Shown here: piece after piece, positions 35,578-59,119 of the stretch
Position numbering within the stretch: position 1 is the stretch's first letter
Layout: every line of letters starts with the position of its first letter
NCBI GenBank assembly: GCA_964017045.1
Contig: OZ024794.1
Location: 34,427,182 to 34,491,181, forward strand
Source: Omphiscola glabra
Lineage: Eukaryota > Mollusca > Gastropoda > Lymnaeidae
Reading direction: 5' to 3'
Length of the DNA stretch: 64,000 bases
Translations under genes and position numbers: made by a program
The notes under the pieces: model-generated
Told to the model about the DNA's origin: nothing
What the model saw: the letters and a program-made list of their open reading frames with translations, nothing else
The model's database searches: none

Positions 35578-38500
35578 GGCAGAGTTCAGTATCTGAAGGT
35601 GTTATTTTGGGACTGTGAATTATGTGTAATAATCATCCACAACGATTAGCAACAAACTAACAGTGTACCAGCATTTGTATTTTTTAACCTATAGAAAAAT
35701 AGAAGGAACCTCTTTGAGAACCTCATTGAGACTTTAAATTAGATTCATCAGGTGGAGGGTCAAAGCCAATGTCATAGTAAATGAGTTGACTATACTAACA
35801 TTTCCTCTAAAGTAACTAATGTATGTACAATTGGGGACATTTTGAAATTTGTCATGGCCCATCTTTATTAATGTCTAAGTACATTTGCTGGGGCTAAGTG
35901 TCCTTCCTCCTGGGTGTTTGAGAGGCATTTCTTTAACAAAGGAGGACGCTGCCTGAAAACATTGGGATTTACTGGGATACGCTGCTACAGCCAATGCTTT
36001 GTCTTTTGTTTTGACCATTTCTGTCAGTGGATTGATTAGAGGTTATTTGAAGTAATGCCTTTTGGTGAATCCAGCAGTCTGTCTCATTGGAGATTATGCA
36101 ACAAACCTCAACATGAATGAAAGTTCTGTGCTTGGAAAAATACAAAAATGTGATGTTTGAAGTGTTTCATAACAGCTGTTACCAACGGGACAATAAAAGA
36201 CAAATACTTAAAATCAATTCTGTGCCATGATTTAGTTGTGACATTCTTTGATCCTAAGATTTCATTTGGAATATTTTGTGTTGAATGTTTGTCCTACTCA
36301 CCACTAAAAGACAGAATAATGCTGAACTAGCCAATGGCTGCCTGTTGCTTTTGGTTTTTCTATATACCGTACCATACACATAATTTAGAAACATAAAACT
36401 TGTTTTTTTATTATTAAACAGCAATGTTCTTTTATGGTGTTCTCATGTTTGTTGTTTAGTAATTTGGTGTCTCCCTCCTCTCCCCTAGATTGCTATTTAA
36501 ATATGCCATTGATTTGCCACCACCTTAGTCACAGAAACCCTTCCATCTAAATTCCGTCATTAAATTTAAATGGCTTTAAAATGGTTTTTAAAAAATATTC
36601 AGCTCTGCCAACTTTAGGCCCTTAACACCATGCCTAATTTAAAAATTAATATTTCAGATCACGAAACCTTATTTCTTATTCCAATATTGGAAGTCTGTGT
36701 TTCACAACTTGAAGTTTGCAAATAATTTATAGAAATCTCACAACAAAATTATTTTTAAAAATTTCACAAATAATTTTTTTTTACTGTATTCCATTGACAA
36801 CTATTAACATGAAAATAACTATGGGGTTTTTTTGCTTTTTAAAAAAATAATTATATAATGAAGAATTATTTAAGTGTATTTCTAGATACTGCAATGTTTT
36901 TTATGACACGACAAAAAGAAATATCTGTATTTTACTGTAACTTTTAGGAATAAAGATATTTTTAAAAATAAGTTTCTATTAAGATAGGCAGATCCCAAAT
37001 TTCAGAGCATTGTTAGATTAAAGACAACTCCCCGACAAATCTAATTATTTTTACATCTACAACAATCTGCTCTTCTCCTTCAAACTTGTTTACTTTCAGT
37101 ATGCCTGTGATCCTTTTTTGTTTTGTTTTTCAAGTTTGATTTGTTGGCACGCCTAACATTTAACTATTTTTATATACATTTGTTTTCATTTGGGTATTGT
37201 TGTGTCTCCCAGCATTGCCGTCATATCTGTAATAACTTGGTGTGAAGAGTTGAAGTGGGGAAACTTGGTGTGAAGAGTTGAAGTGGGGAAAATGTTTCTT
37301 GAAGCTGAATGGGTTTCTACTCTACTGAAGGATTTCACATGTAATTATTAACTAAAGCCAGAATTCACCATTCATGTGAATTTTTAAACGAGGATATCAA
37401 ATTTTCCCTTATCTTGTACTTAAAACCAGGTTCTCTTATTTCCCCAATCCTGTATTTTAAACCAGGTTATTAGACCCATAATTGCAATCATTAGTTGTTG
37501 AAATCTCATAGAATCTCCACTAGCACTTTTTACTAATTTCATGTAAGTCTGTGTTCTACAAAATGTCGGGGGGGGGGGGGGGGGGGGGGGGGGCGAAATG
37601 TCATGAATTTTAAACTCATTTCCTATACGTGTTTTGATGTGGGGGTGGGGCTTCCCCTCTCTCCACAATAAAATAATTTGTTAGGCTGGGTTGCACACCT
37701 CAAACAGGTTGTGCTTCACTGGTTTACCTGGTACACAAAACCTATTTGTCATGAAATCTTACATGATGTCAATCTCCAGAATGTGTGGATGAAACTTGTA
37801 TTTTGCTTTAATTAATCTTTATCACTCAGAAAAGGACAACATAGTTTTTAACAAATGTCACCTTTGTTGTTTGGCTCATCAGGATTTCATTCAATGCTTA
37901 TGCAAAGTTTTGCTTTTAAAATTGATTATACTTTCAGCCATCCTTTCATTTTTTTTTTTTTTCAATTTACCATATCCTATATGAACACGCTTCATCAGAT
38001 TACCAAAGGTTAACATCATCTCTAAATATCCTTGTTTTGGCTCAATAATAGATGCAAAAACCATTCCTTATTTATTATCACTAATTTTGTTTGCTTTAGT
38101 TCTGAATGAAAATAAAAACAATTAATTGTCTCTCTGCTCTCTCTTTTAAATCTTGGTTTGGAAATGGTGTTAAGTTTTAAATTTAAATGGGTAGTCTCAA
38201 ATGGATCATTAGACTTAAATAGTAACAATTGTTTTCATTTCTAATCACTTAACTGCACTTTGCAGCTTAATTGAAAAAAGTAATAACTCATCTAGCCAAT
38301 TCTAGATATCATTTATTTTATCTTCATTTCTTTTTTAAGTGATTATCAATACTTTTTTTTTCCCCAAAAAACTAGTACTACATAAAACTGAATTAATCCC
38401 AGCAATTGTGTCTTTGGATAGTGGTCATGTATTTGGTCATAAACAAGAAAATACTTTCTACTTTAAAATGTTATGCACATGTTTGTGTTGGTTTTTTGTT

Positions 38501-39342
38501 GCTTTTTTTTAAATCTCATTTTTAGTTTTACTTTAGAGAGTGTACCGTATTTCCTTTTAGTCCCCATTTTGAAATTATTCTCTTTTCTCCTGTCTGGAAT
38601 TTATTTAATTTAATACATGTAAATAAATACATTTCAAACTGATCAATTTTTTTTTTCCTTTTGTTCCATATGAAATTATGTCCACATTTATTACTCCATT
38701 TATTTAATACATTTACTGTGTTAAAATTATTCTAAATAGATTTAACTATCGGGCACTTATTTAAATGAACGAATGTGACGATTGATATTAATAATTATGA
38801 AGTTAAAAGTCGTTAATTCACTTAAAGCAGTTGCTGATTTTAAAAAAGAAAAAATAATAATTTTAAAAAGAACACAGAAACAAATGAACTAACGAAATAC
38901 ATAATCTTTTAATGACACTGAAAATGAAGAAGGAAAATAATGAAGAGGAAAAAAAATCTAATAATTAGTTCAATTATTTTATTACAATATTAAGATTTTG
39001 TTTATAATTCTTTTCTTTGTAAAATGTTTGCCGGCAAGACCAGCAATTGGAGATTCTGTGTTTTTAAGCCTTGTTGTGGTTGTTGATATGACAAAATTCT
39101 TCCCTTTTGAACAAGCTATAATTGAATAAATCCTGATCAGTATACATTTATTAATTTTGGATAACTTACAAAGTTCTGCAATTTCATTTGAAAAATTTAC
39201 CTTTTGTAGATCAAAGAAAACCATATGAACACAAACACCTTTGCTCTCTTTGAATATTAATTCCATGCACCTTAGTTTCTAACACAGCCAACCAAGTACT
39301 ACCTGTTTTATTTATAAAAATCATTTACACAAACATTCACTT

Positions 39343-39430
39343 TGTTTTGTTATTGTTGGATGAATAACACAAACGAGACTGGCTTTCACTTTGTTATTGT
39401 TGGATGAATAACACAAACGAGACTGGCTTT
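39343..39430. repeat. Tandem duplication, about 43-bp unit
   Basis: TTGTTATTGTTGGATGAATA followed by ACACAAACGAGACTGGC, twice. Confidence 0.85.
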
Positions 39431-39702
39431 CACTTTCATATTTAAAAAACACACAAAAGTAAACAGTCAAACACTCATCCAGTCAAAATTTCAAGGGGGG
39501 GGGGGGGGGGGGGGGGGAAATGTGTTTATAATTTTGACATTGCAAATCATCATTATTATTATAGAGAAAACAATTGAACTTTTCATCAGCACTATTACTC
39601 CATGCACTTGAGAATACACAATATAATTAGTATTAGAATGGATGACTTGAGGGTGTGTAGTCTGACAAACACCTGGTCTATGAGTCATTCCTTTTAAACA
39701 TA

Positions 39703-39708
39703 TTTATT
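39703..39708 (-). terminator. Candidate DDX42 polyadenylation signal
   Basis: AATAAA on the minus strand (TTTATT on plus), about 480 nt after the DDX42 stop. Others exist nearby, so the choice is uncertain. Confidence 0.3.
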
Positions 39709-39933
39709 CAGTATTATACTTTTCACATCAATACTTTCTTACACTTAAAATTAAAAATAACAAGTATTGGGGTCAACTCTAAAAAAAATAAAACCATTGA
39801 AGAAGCAACCAATTTTTTAAACGGATTAAAACATTTTAAACAATGCAACTGAATTAACCACAAATAAAAAGAAATCATTCTCTAAAATAGTTTCAGTAAA
39901 CAACACTGAACACATTTCAATAAAAAATAAATT

Positions 39934-40042
39934 ATTGTTCATGATACTGATCAGCTATTTTCATAAACAAATTTTCCTAAGTTCAAACAACTTAGAACCT
40001 TCCACCAGACTTAAACTCTCTCTTCTCCCCGTTAAGACCTCT
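39934..40042. repeat. DDX42 3'-UTR segment duplicated in its own intron, copy 1
   Basis: 109 bp starting ATTGTTCATGATACTGATCA and ending CCCCGTTAAGACCTCT. It is repeated in direct orientation at 41237-41345 with one mismatch that I can see. It lies about 150-255 nt after the DDX42 stop. Confidence 0.93.
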
Positions 40043-40188
40043 CGATGAAATTAAAGAAATCCCCAACCTTCATCCAACCTTGCTTAACACAACCCCCCCC
40101 CCCCCTTTCCCTTTAACCCCATCCCTCAACATAAGTAAAACTACGTCCAGCCCACAGGTTAATTCTGTCTTCCTTTTCACGTCAATAC

Positions 40189-50936
<10,748 letters not shown>

Positions 50937-51788
50937 TGTATGGCATAGGTTTCCTCCTCTCTAATCTAAATTTTAAAATATTGTCTGTTATATTACTTTA
51001 CTTTTCATATTTAAATATACTTAATAAACTATAAAAAAAATATGTTAATTTCAATAAAACTAAATAGGTATTCATACAAAAACTGACTTTACTGTTGGAA
51101 AAGAAATACCTTTACATATTTTAGATGCCTTTTTAACAGTGGAAGTAGAAATCCCTAACAATTTAAGCTGTGCTATGGCCTGGGTTTTTTGTTTTGCCTT
51201 TGTGTATAAAAACAGCATCACTGAAGTATTCACTTTATGTAATCTAACTAAAGTCATAGCATTTATGTGAAAGCCAATGAGTAGCAGTAGGCTGTAATTG
51301 CGATCATTTAGATTACAACATAATAGGAATAATTAGGAATAAAAACCTAGAATTATTCAGAAGTTTATTTCATGCTGATACTTTTTTGAGAAGGACAATG
51401 AATGAATCATCAATTCAGTTTTAGTAGATATTCATAATGTCAATGTCAAACTTCTAGGGGTTAACTCAAGGGGCTAAAATGCAGTTAGCATCAGGGCCGG
51501 TAATGTATTCCAAGGTATAAAGGTCATGGAGGTTCCCAAAGGTCAATTACATGTCACAGTTCTGTATTTGAAGGATTTTGATTTTTAGCTATGTATTTGT
51601 TTTAAAGGTTTTTTTTACTCATTTTTATTTTAGTCTTGAAAGTAGGGTAAGGGTTTGGGAGGGCAGAAAATTATGTTAAAATGTCTAGTTAAATTGCTAC
51701 TTTATATAAATGAATAGCATATGGATACTTTGTTTTCAACCAATCAAAAGACAGCACTTTTATCAATGCATGTGTCACTTTTTAGATG

Positions 51789-52065
51789 TTCATCTTGGGG
51801 TATCAGCAAGGATGAGTTTCTTTTTTTTCTTTCTTTTGATCCTTTTAAGTTGAATTTTAATAAAAATGAATGAATCTCATTTTAATTGATTTCATACCAT
51901 CGATAACGATCGTCAGATTATGTTTATGACATGAATGATGCACACTTTATTTATCATACACATCTTTCATGTCAAACTGTTGGTCTTGTCACACTAAGTC
52001 CAGTGTTGGGATTCCCCAAAGTGATGTCACTGTGTTTATGGTGAGACAACTCTTGGTAACACCCA
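51789..52065. repeat. Dispersed repeat, intact copy
   Basis: Shares GGGTATCAGCAAGGATG, TAAGTTGAATTTTAATA and ATCGTCAGATT with 62563-62690. It also shares CTAAGTCCAGTGTTGGG, TTCCCCAAAGTGA and GGTGAGACAACTCTTGG with 63660-63725. In the second copy these blocks are separated by a LINE fragment and a MITE. Confidence 0.7.
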
Positions 52066-53759
52066 TTTTACTAACTATACATTTACCACTCAAGACTAAA
52101 ACTGAAGACGCTGAAGCAGTACAAAATTACATCAATGACAATCTACTAAGAATAAAAGTAAATATGGTAAGAATATCATGGAATAGCAGTACATTTCTGA
52201 GTGCAACAGTGGTACAAAATTAGAAAAGGCAGTTCATCAGCTGAAGTGTAATTTACCACTTGAGTATGGTTATTAAAAAATAATGTTGTTCTGGTTTGAA
52301 GTGCTATTTAAATGGTTATTCATTTATTGATAAGATAAAAATCTTTTACTGATCCAAATAAATGGAATTTTTTTAATGACATTGTACATATTCATTTCAG
52401 CACATATATAAAAGACAAACGTTTTAAAATAGAAAACATTTCAACAATTTAATAATTTTTAAAATAGAAAACTTAAACAATTTAAAGTATGAAAAGAAAA
52501 CAGAGTTTGAGTTTCATATCATCTCCACGAAAAAAATTGTGAAACATGAACTCATGAAAATATAAAGGGAGCAGATTGTGGCTTGTGCCAAACTGTCTTT
52601 TTAGTTTGCACTTTTTCATGCATCCACATACTTTTAACATTCTGTGTGGACAAGAGTATCATTTGAATCAACAAAACTTTTTGATGGGCCACAATGGAGT
52701 GTTCGTAGATTATGTGTATGATCTGGTTTATATTAGCATAATCCGCCCATCCATCCAATACAATATGGGATCCTGTAAGGCTATATCTCTTGATGCACTC
52801 CTGTAACATGATCACACATGTTCTTGCACTTAAACAGCGCCCACTCTCTCTTTCTATGCCACCGAAAACCCAGTCCCCCCCCCCCCCCCCACCCCCTCTC
52901 CGCTGTTGGCCTACTATTAACTGGTATCACTAAAAGAATAACTGTTTAAATAGCACTTCAAACCGAAACAACGCAATTTTTTTTTTAGTATTTGACGATG
53001 AAGTGGTAGAAAACCAGATGAAATATACGACTGAGTGAAGGCGAAGGACTAAGAAGTATGAAGGCTTCATCGGGCTTGAAATTGAAGGATTTCTGAGAGG
53101 CAGTGAGAGTGAGAGGGGTTGCTTCAAATAATCTTTAAAATTTTAATATATCTACATTTCCAATGCAAGGACATATTGACTTGTAAAAAATGTAGCACAT
53201 TATGTTGTGCCATGTTTCAAAAAGAAATCTTACCTAATAATGCTTTTTAAACACAAACAGTTTTTAAAAAATTAGATTTATAAAGTCAGCTTACTTACGT
53301 TGTTTACTTCCCACTGTGTAAGTATAAAATATTTAGTAATTACTCCCCCTAATCTAGGCGGTGAATCACTAATATTTTGCATATTGAATATTCTTCTTTT
53401 CCTAAAAATTAATTTTTATATCGAAATTATTACTTTTAGTATAATAAATGTATTTACTATATCATCTATTAAAAATGAAAATTATAATATTTTTATTCAT
53501 TATATTATGTTACTTGAATTGAACATTTATAAATTTACTTTTATTCTTATTCTGGGCAATGAGATGTTCTCATTCTAACACAACTCAACTCTATGAATAT
53601 GAATAATACTAGAAATTGTTTCCTTATTCGTAAATTAAGGTTATTGAGCTCCATGGGCTTGAAATTTTCTTAAATGCAATCGATGAAGATCAACATGTGG
53701 TATCATAAAAGATACAGCCTGCGACCTTTTTGACAGGTTATGGACAGATCTATGACGAT

Positions 53760-53880
53760 TCGCAGCCACCATTTCGCCTTCGCCGACGCCGTTTCGCCTC
53801 CGGGCCATTTCTAATTTCGTTGCCGGGCAATTTTGCAGCTGGCCGTTTCACCGACGGCCATTTTGCCGGCGTTGATAAAG
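53760..53880. repeat. GGCCATTTTG/CGCC-type repeat
   Basis: GC-rich stretch of alternating CCATTTCGCC, GCCGTTTCGCC, GGCCATTTCT, GGCCGTTTCACCG and GGCCATTTTGCCGG. It resembles dispersed simple-motif elements; the same GGCCATTTTG word builds the 5764 array. Confidence 0.5.
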
Positions 53881-53989
53881 AAATTATTGAAACGGTGTTT
53901 AGCGCCTAACACGGTGTTGGAATTTGACCTCAGGGTTAGGGTATCACAACACGCGACACATACGGCTGCTCCCCCATTGCTTAGAATTA

Positions 53990-54225
53990 AAGACCGACCG
54001 AATTTCGGTTTCGGCGCCGAAAGTGGCTATTTGATCACTTTCGGCCGAAAACGAATAGTTAAATTTCGGTTTAATTTCGGCTTTGAAAGTGGCCATTTGA
54101 TCACTTTCGGCCTAATTTCAGTTTCGGCCAAAAACGAATAGTTAAATTTCGGTTGAATTTCGGCTTCGGGCGAAACTGAAAAGTTAACTTTCGGTTTAAT
54201 TTCGGTTTCGGACGAAAGTGATTGA
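53990..54225. repeat. TTTCGG/CCGAAA palindromic repeat block
   Basis: Repeats of AAATTTCGGTTTAATTTCGG, ACTTTCGGCCGAAAACGAAT and GCCATTTGATCACTTTCGGC at roughly 100-bp spacing, with internal palindromes. Probably an internally amplified non-autonomous element; class unknown. Confidence 0.55.
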
Positions 54226-55045
54226 GACTGTGACTGGGGTTTTCGATCATCTACCAGAGGTCAGACGGTCTCTAGGCCAGCAATCCGATATTTATTATTG
54301 CGCGACGTCTTGCTGTCATCGTGTGTTATATTACTAATGCTCTGCGAAAACTGCTCACAGCTGCATGGTGACCTACTTGTCCTTTATTTCCAAAAAATTA
54401 AATTTCAATTAGGTCTAGGCAAATGTAAACAGTTTTGTGGAAGAAAAAACTAATGGAATGGTAATGTTTTTATAATTATTTTTGTTATAATTTTTTCCAC
54501 AAAAAAAAAAAAATTGAAACCCTAGGTTTATTCAATTAATTCATTTGTGATATTCATTTCGATTTATAATTATCATGCTCACCAATGTTGTCAAAGGCAA
54601 AGGTGAATAATATTGAATAATCCTAGGAAATGGTAATATTTCCCATATTATTATATTTTATTTTAATTAAGGAAACTCAGGCTTTTTCAATTCATTCATT
54701 TCTTGAAATTCGTCATTATTATGCTGATAAACATTGTTATTGAAGAAATAACACACACGGTGTGTACATGTATCACGGATTCGTATGATAATTATATAGT
54801 AGGCCTAGCCTAATGCAGAACTGTTTACTTTTATTATTTCGGCGACCAATTTAGATGTCATTTGCGATTCTCCGTCGAGACTTATCAGAACTATTTTAAG
54901 GACCCGGTTTAAAAAATAATTTCCCCCACCAATTGGGATGAGGGAGGTTGGTCACTGAACGAAATAATTACCTCACCAGCGCGGAAAGACTAGTGTGTTG
55001 GTACTAGGCTAAATATTAATACAGCGATATCTTGCCAGCTACTTA

Positions 55046-56895
55046 GGGGGCGTCCATTAATTACGTCAACAAAATAGGTGGGGTGGAAACGTTTGACAGT
55101 TTTTGACAAAAGGAGGGGGGGGGGTAGATTAGTTGACGTCAACAATCATGATTTTTTCTATTAAAATTTTAATCTTAAAAATTGACTGGTTCTTACATTA
55201 TTTTAAACAATTTAATGAGTGCAAATAGTAACATATTTTTAGTCTTTTAACATGGCTGGTAAGAATGTTAGCACACTTTGTTGTAGTCGGCATGTCCGTC
55301 CCAAAAATGGCATGTCGATAAAGAGGCGTTTGCCACGAAACCCCTGAAACGTTACCCGGGGTACATGATCACCGTATAGGGGACCTGCGCCGAAAGGCAA
55401 AGGTAACGCACGGAAACTGCGTTAGAAAGAGCACGGCTGCATGGTTTCCTACCAAATGCAGTTGAAAATAACGTAGAAACAGGTCGGGACATGATTACAG
55501 TTGCCGCATGGATATGAGGCGAAGGAGTGTGGCGACCCTAGCCGATGATTCCAAATATGCAGTCTTTGCTCCTAGGCAACCTCCTTTTCTCATCTCCCAG
55601 CTGCGGTGTGAATTAGTCACGCCGCAGAAAACCACGTAAACCCTATTAGAGGGCATCTGTAAACACCTACAAGTCCCCCCGGGGTGGGAATCGGGGGCTT
55701 TAGAGACGTAAATTGTATCCACCCCAGCCCAAGGAAGTCCGGCCCGGTTGCTGTGTAAGCATCACCCCGGCTGGCCAGGCGTCCCTTCTCTGATGCAGCC
55801 TCACTCGCATAGTCAATCGAGTGGAAGGGTGGGTGAGGCTGTCTCAGGGGCGGGGAGCCCTCGGCATGCCGCTTCGCGGCCTGACTGGAATAGAGACCCC
55901 TGGGGTGGTTGAATGCCGGTTGGGGGCGACGGAGGTGTGCTGGGGAAAACTTTATGAGCCTCGGCTCGATAGTTTGCTAATTTTCTTAAGTAAGTAAGTT
56001 AGTTAGTTAGTGCAAGAGAAGTCAAAAGTTGGCAACTCTTCACCTGTCATTTTTCCTCATAATTCGCTCCCTATAATGATTAACACATCATTGTACACGG
56101 TGTTCAATAATAAAAAAGAACAAACTAATCGGTGTTCAATAACAACTATACCAACCCAGAGACAGCTTATAGCAATTATTGCTCACACCGACAATACTTC
56201 TATTTTAAGTGCTGACTGAATGAAGTGAATGGTTAGATAAGAATGATGTTGACTTGTATGGTATATGAGTTCCGCAAGATGAAAATGATAAATCAGCTAC
56301 TATAGACTATGCCCATCAGGGGCGTCATTTCAGGGTTTTTTCAGGGTTGGGGGGAGGGGGGCTTGCTAAGTTGTTTATTACTGGAGGCGCCACAGTACAT
56401 AGCAATTTAAATAAAACCTGCAAAATCGGGGGGGGGGGGGGTGCCCCCTTGCCCTACCCAAATGATGCACCTGATGCCCATTGTTATGATAGAGCAACAC
56501 CTGGCTATTCCATGGGAAGATGATAGCAGCTAGAAACTATACTTTAATTGATAATTGTCAGCTATACTGACAATAATCATATTTACACTTCCACAAACAA
56601 TGATATTTAGTCTTAGTCTTTAACAACCTTTTAATTGATTATATGCATTATACATTTTAACTTGTTGATTAAAAAACTAAAGATGTGATAAAATGTTTTG
56701 CCTACAATTTTTTGTTATTAAAAATATATCCGCACAAAGTAAAATGTATTTATAAATGTATTTATTTTATAATTCATGGGGGGGGGGGGTATAAAATGTT
56801 GACATAATTAAATAGGGGGGGGTCATCGAAAGTTTGACAGTTGTTGACAGGGGGGGGGGGAAATTGCGTAAAATGTTTGACGTTATTAATAGTCT
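55046..56895 (+). mobile_element. TIR DNA transposon, copy 2, interrupted
   Basis: Starts GGGGGCGTCCATTAATTACG, followed by the same sub-terminal TTTGACAGTTTTTGACA and CTATTAAAATTTTAATCTTA as copy 1. Its right end (GTTTGACGTTATTAATAGTC) is degraded. The middle holds a GC-rich insertion (55287-56010). After it, the copy resumes with GAGAAGTCAAAAGTTGGC and the ORF remnant AIIAHTDNTSI, which contains stops. The right end is about 250 bp from the PEX11 start codon. Confidence 0.75.
55287..56010 (+). mobile_element. GC-rich retroposon insertion with (TAAG/TTAG)n tail
   Basis: A 724-bp block, far more GC-rich than its surroundings, that interrupts the TIR transposon between TTGTTGTAG and TGCAAGAGAAG. 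It ends TTTTCTTAAGTAAGTAAGTT and TTAG repeats. There is no credible ORF. The tail matches the TTTAAGTAAGTAAG end of the RTE-like LINE fragment at 57883, so it may be a SINE or an internally deleted RTE copy. Confidence 0.65.
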
Positions 56896-57141
56896 ATTTA
56901 AGACTATACACAAAACGAATATACAGCTGTTTTCGGATCTCATTAAATTTTCAAAACACGACGATTGTGTACCGAGCGAATGATCCTTAACAACATAACG
57001 GATGGGCACAGAGTGGGATTGGTAATTGTAAAGAAGTACACATGAACTTTGGTCGGTCGTTCCAGTTAATTAGCATTTTTATACATATAAATTGAACAAT
57101 CTACATATATAGGATGACTGGATGAAGCTCCTGAAAATACA

Positions 57142-59119
57142 ATGGATTCTGATTTCTTTGATAACCTTGTGAAATTCAACTCACTAGCTAGTGGGAGAGA
57201 TAAATTGTTCAGGTATACCTGCTTTTGCCTTGTGAAGCCTTGCCTTACTTTAAAACTTTAAATTAATTAAACGAAAAAGCATGGTAGTGGTAGCCTAGCC
57301 TACTAATACTTTATAACTTTAGTAACAATATTACATAGGCCTACTACTACTACATACACATACCGTATTAGATTAGATTTATTTTTACGAAAGCCTTATT
57401 ATTTTTAATGCGTTGCCAGTGCTGCGTAGAAATAAAATTTTAATGCTTTGAGTGAGTATGATTGAGTTTGAATGAGCAACATTGTTACAGTTTAAACCTT
57501 TGTTTTTTTTTTAAATAGTGTAGTCTAGATACGATCATACACGTGAATAAATTTGCCTGAATAACATTTCATCTCTGTAGTCCCCTGTAGACGTCAGTGT
57601 CTGTAAGTAGTGTTGGTCAACATGTATCTACCAAATTTAATATATAAAACGTTTTTGGACAGGGGGGTAGGATTTGAATATGTAAAATACTGGTAGTAAT
57701 AATGTTATTTCCAGTTAAATAAAATCAAAAAGAGGGTAAAAACTCTATAATTTTCCAGGTATGGAAATTCTTGGTCTTGACTGTAGGTGGAGTGTATATA
57801 GTATATAGGTACCTGAATTAATTTTAATAATTAAACAATCTATCTGCCTATGGTGGCTTCAGCTTTCATTGGGCTTACTTACTTAAACCTTTTACCCGGT
57901 CTGGGGTAGGCCTACTATAAGCCGACTACAAGAATTTTCCTTTCATCTCGGTCCTGTGCTTTCCTTTCCATTTGCTTCCAGGGGTATCTCAACACTCATG
58001 TCAATGTCAAATAATTCCTCTCGATGTAGTATGTAGTGGTATGCAAGTTAAGAATATTATAATTTGTAAGCAATATTATTAGTACCCAGTAAATACGTGT
58101 TTTTTTTCTCCAGACTATTGCAGTATGGAAGCAAATTTACTTGGTGGTATTTACATAGATATGGTGCTAATCCAGAGGTTGTTGATAGGTTACATAAACT
58201 AGGAAATGCTTTAAGTACAACTAGAAAATGTAAGTAGGTCATACTTTGTTTGAAACTGCCCAAATATAAGTATGGTATCTTGAATGTAACTCCCATACTA
58301 TATTATATTTATATATTATATTGTAAATTACATGATAGATTGATAGAAATTGTCCAAGGATATGCATCCAATTCTTATTATCTTGTTGGCAAATAAAAAT
58401 GAATACCCACAAATAAAAATAACTAAAATAATATGCTTATTATTCAGTAATTATAACTTATTTATTTCATTCAATCATTTGAACTGAAGTATTGATTTTA
58501 TTCACTTTATTGAAACAAATTAAATGTTTATTGAATTTATCTTATTTTTTCAGTTATGCAACTTGGAAAGAGCCTGGACTTTGTTCATGGTGCTCTCCGC
58601 AGTCTTCACTTGACTGATTCTGTTTTGCGTTGGTCAATCACTTTGGCTAAACTGAATCAGTCTGTATCACTTCTGTTTGATCATATTATTTGGGCCGGCC
58701 GCTTAGGCCTGGCACAAATTGACAAAGATAAATGGAGCAACCTGTCTGCAAGATTTTGGATAGTAACATTGACTTTAAACCTTGTCCGTGATATTTATGA
58801 CATTTACTTGATAATTTCTCAAGAATTGAGACTGAGAATTGCAAAATCTTCACGTAGCCACTACAAGAATGGTGTCTCAGAACACAAAAGTATTACCAGA
58901 CCTTCAATGACAAATACTCAACTGGTTCATAAATGTCTTCATGAAAACCAACCAGTCTTTTTGGATCTAGTTAAGAATTTGTCAGACCTGATTTTACCAC
59001 TAGAAGCATTGGGTTATGTCAGAGTTTCTCCAGGAATACAAGGTTTGGCTGGAACAGTATCATCTCTTATAGGTATTGTGACTGCTTGGAATCCATTGCT
59101 TAAGTTGGTACCATCATAA
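57142..59119 (+). CDS. PEX11B: Peroxisomal membrane protein PEX11, A/B type (complete)
   Basis: Membrane-remodelling factor that elongates peroxisomes before fission. Exons 57142-57212, 58114-58229 and 58554-59119; GT-AG borders, phases 2 and 1, 250 residues, close to the human paralogues (about 247-259). Residues 1-24 (MDSDFFDNLVKF...GRDKLFR) match the N-terminal amphipathic segment with GRD(R/K)LFR seen in PEX11A. Then LQYGSKF, RKFMQLGKSLDFVHGALRS, LHLTDSVLR, LNQSVSLLFDHIIWAGRLGL (96-115), a hydrophobic stretch 130-152, VKNLSDLILPLEALGY, and a C-terminal membrane segment about 226-245 (GLAGTVSSLIGIVTAWNPLL). I chose the ATG at 57142 for this N-terminal match; the Met at 58556 is internal. 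A versus B cannot be decided. Confidence 0.95.
57883..57995 (-). mobile_element. RTE-like LINE, extreme 3' fragment
   Basis: The minus strand encodes WKQMERKAQDRDERKILVVG, the usual C-terminus of RTE-group endonuclease/reverse transcriptases. It is followed by CCAGACCGGGTAAAAGGTTT and (AAGT)n. Only about 110 bp remains. It lies in PEX11 intron 1, antisense to the gene. Confidence 0.65.

Larger units (their letters stand above)
30786..39700. other. GALNT 3' UTR and gene-free interval to the DDX42 3' end
   Basis: No further gene is recognised. The first about 0.9 kb is probably GALNT 3' UTR. The rest is AT-rich with small minisatellites (listed) and poly-G runs at about 34330-34345, 37566-37593 and 39496-39518. 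The minus-strand frames at 34509-34912 come from a repeat. Confidence 0.5.
50970..55045. other. Intergenic region between DDX42 and PEX11, no gene seen
   Basis: It should contain the DDX42 promoter and 5'-UTR exon; I cannot place either. It holds a dispersed repeat (51789-52065), a poly-C run (52877-52893) and two CGG/CGAAA-rich palindromic repeats (53760-54230). Short frames here are AT-rich and unrecognised. Confidence 0.45.

Noticed and set aside
55495..55722. 75-codon minus frame in the GC-rich insertion
   Set aside because: No known domain; open frames are common in GC-rich DNA and the block looks like a non-coding retroposon.
58556..59119. PEX11 as a single-exon 187-residue protein starting at the Met at 58556
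   Set aside because: Two upstream exons join in phase and restore the conserved PEX11 N-terminus.
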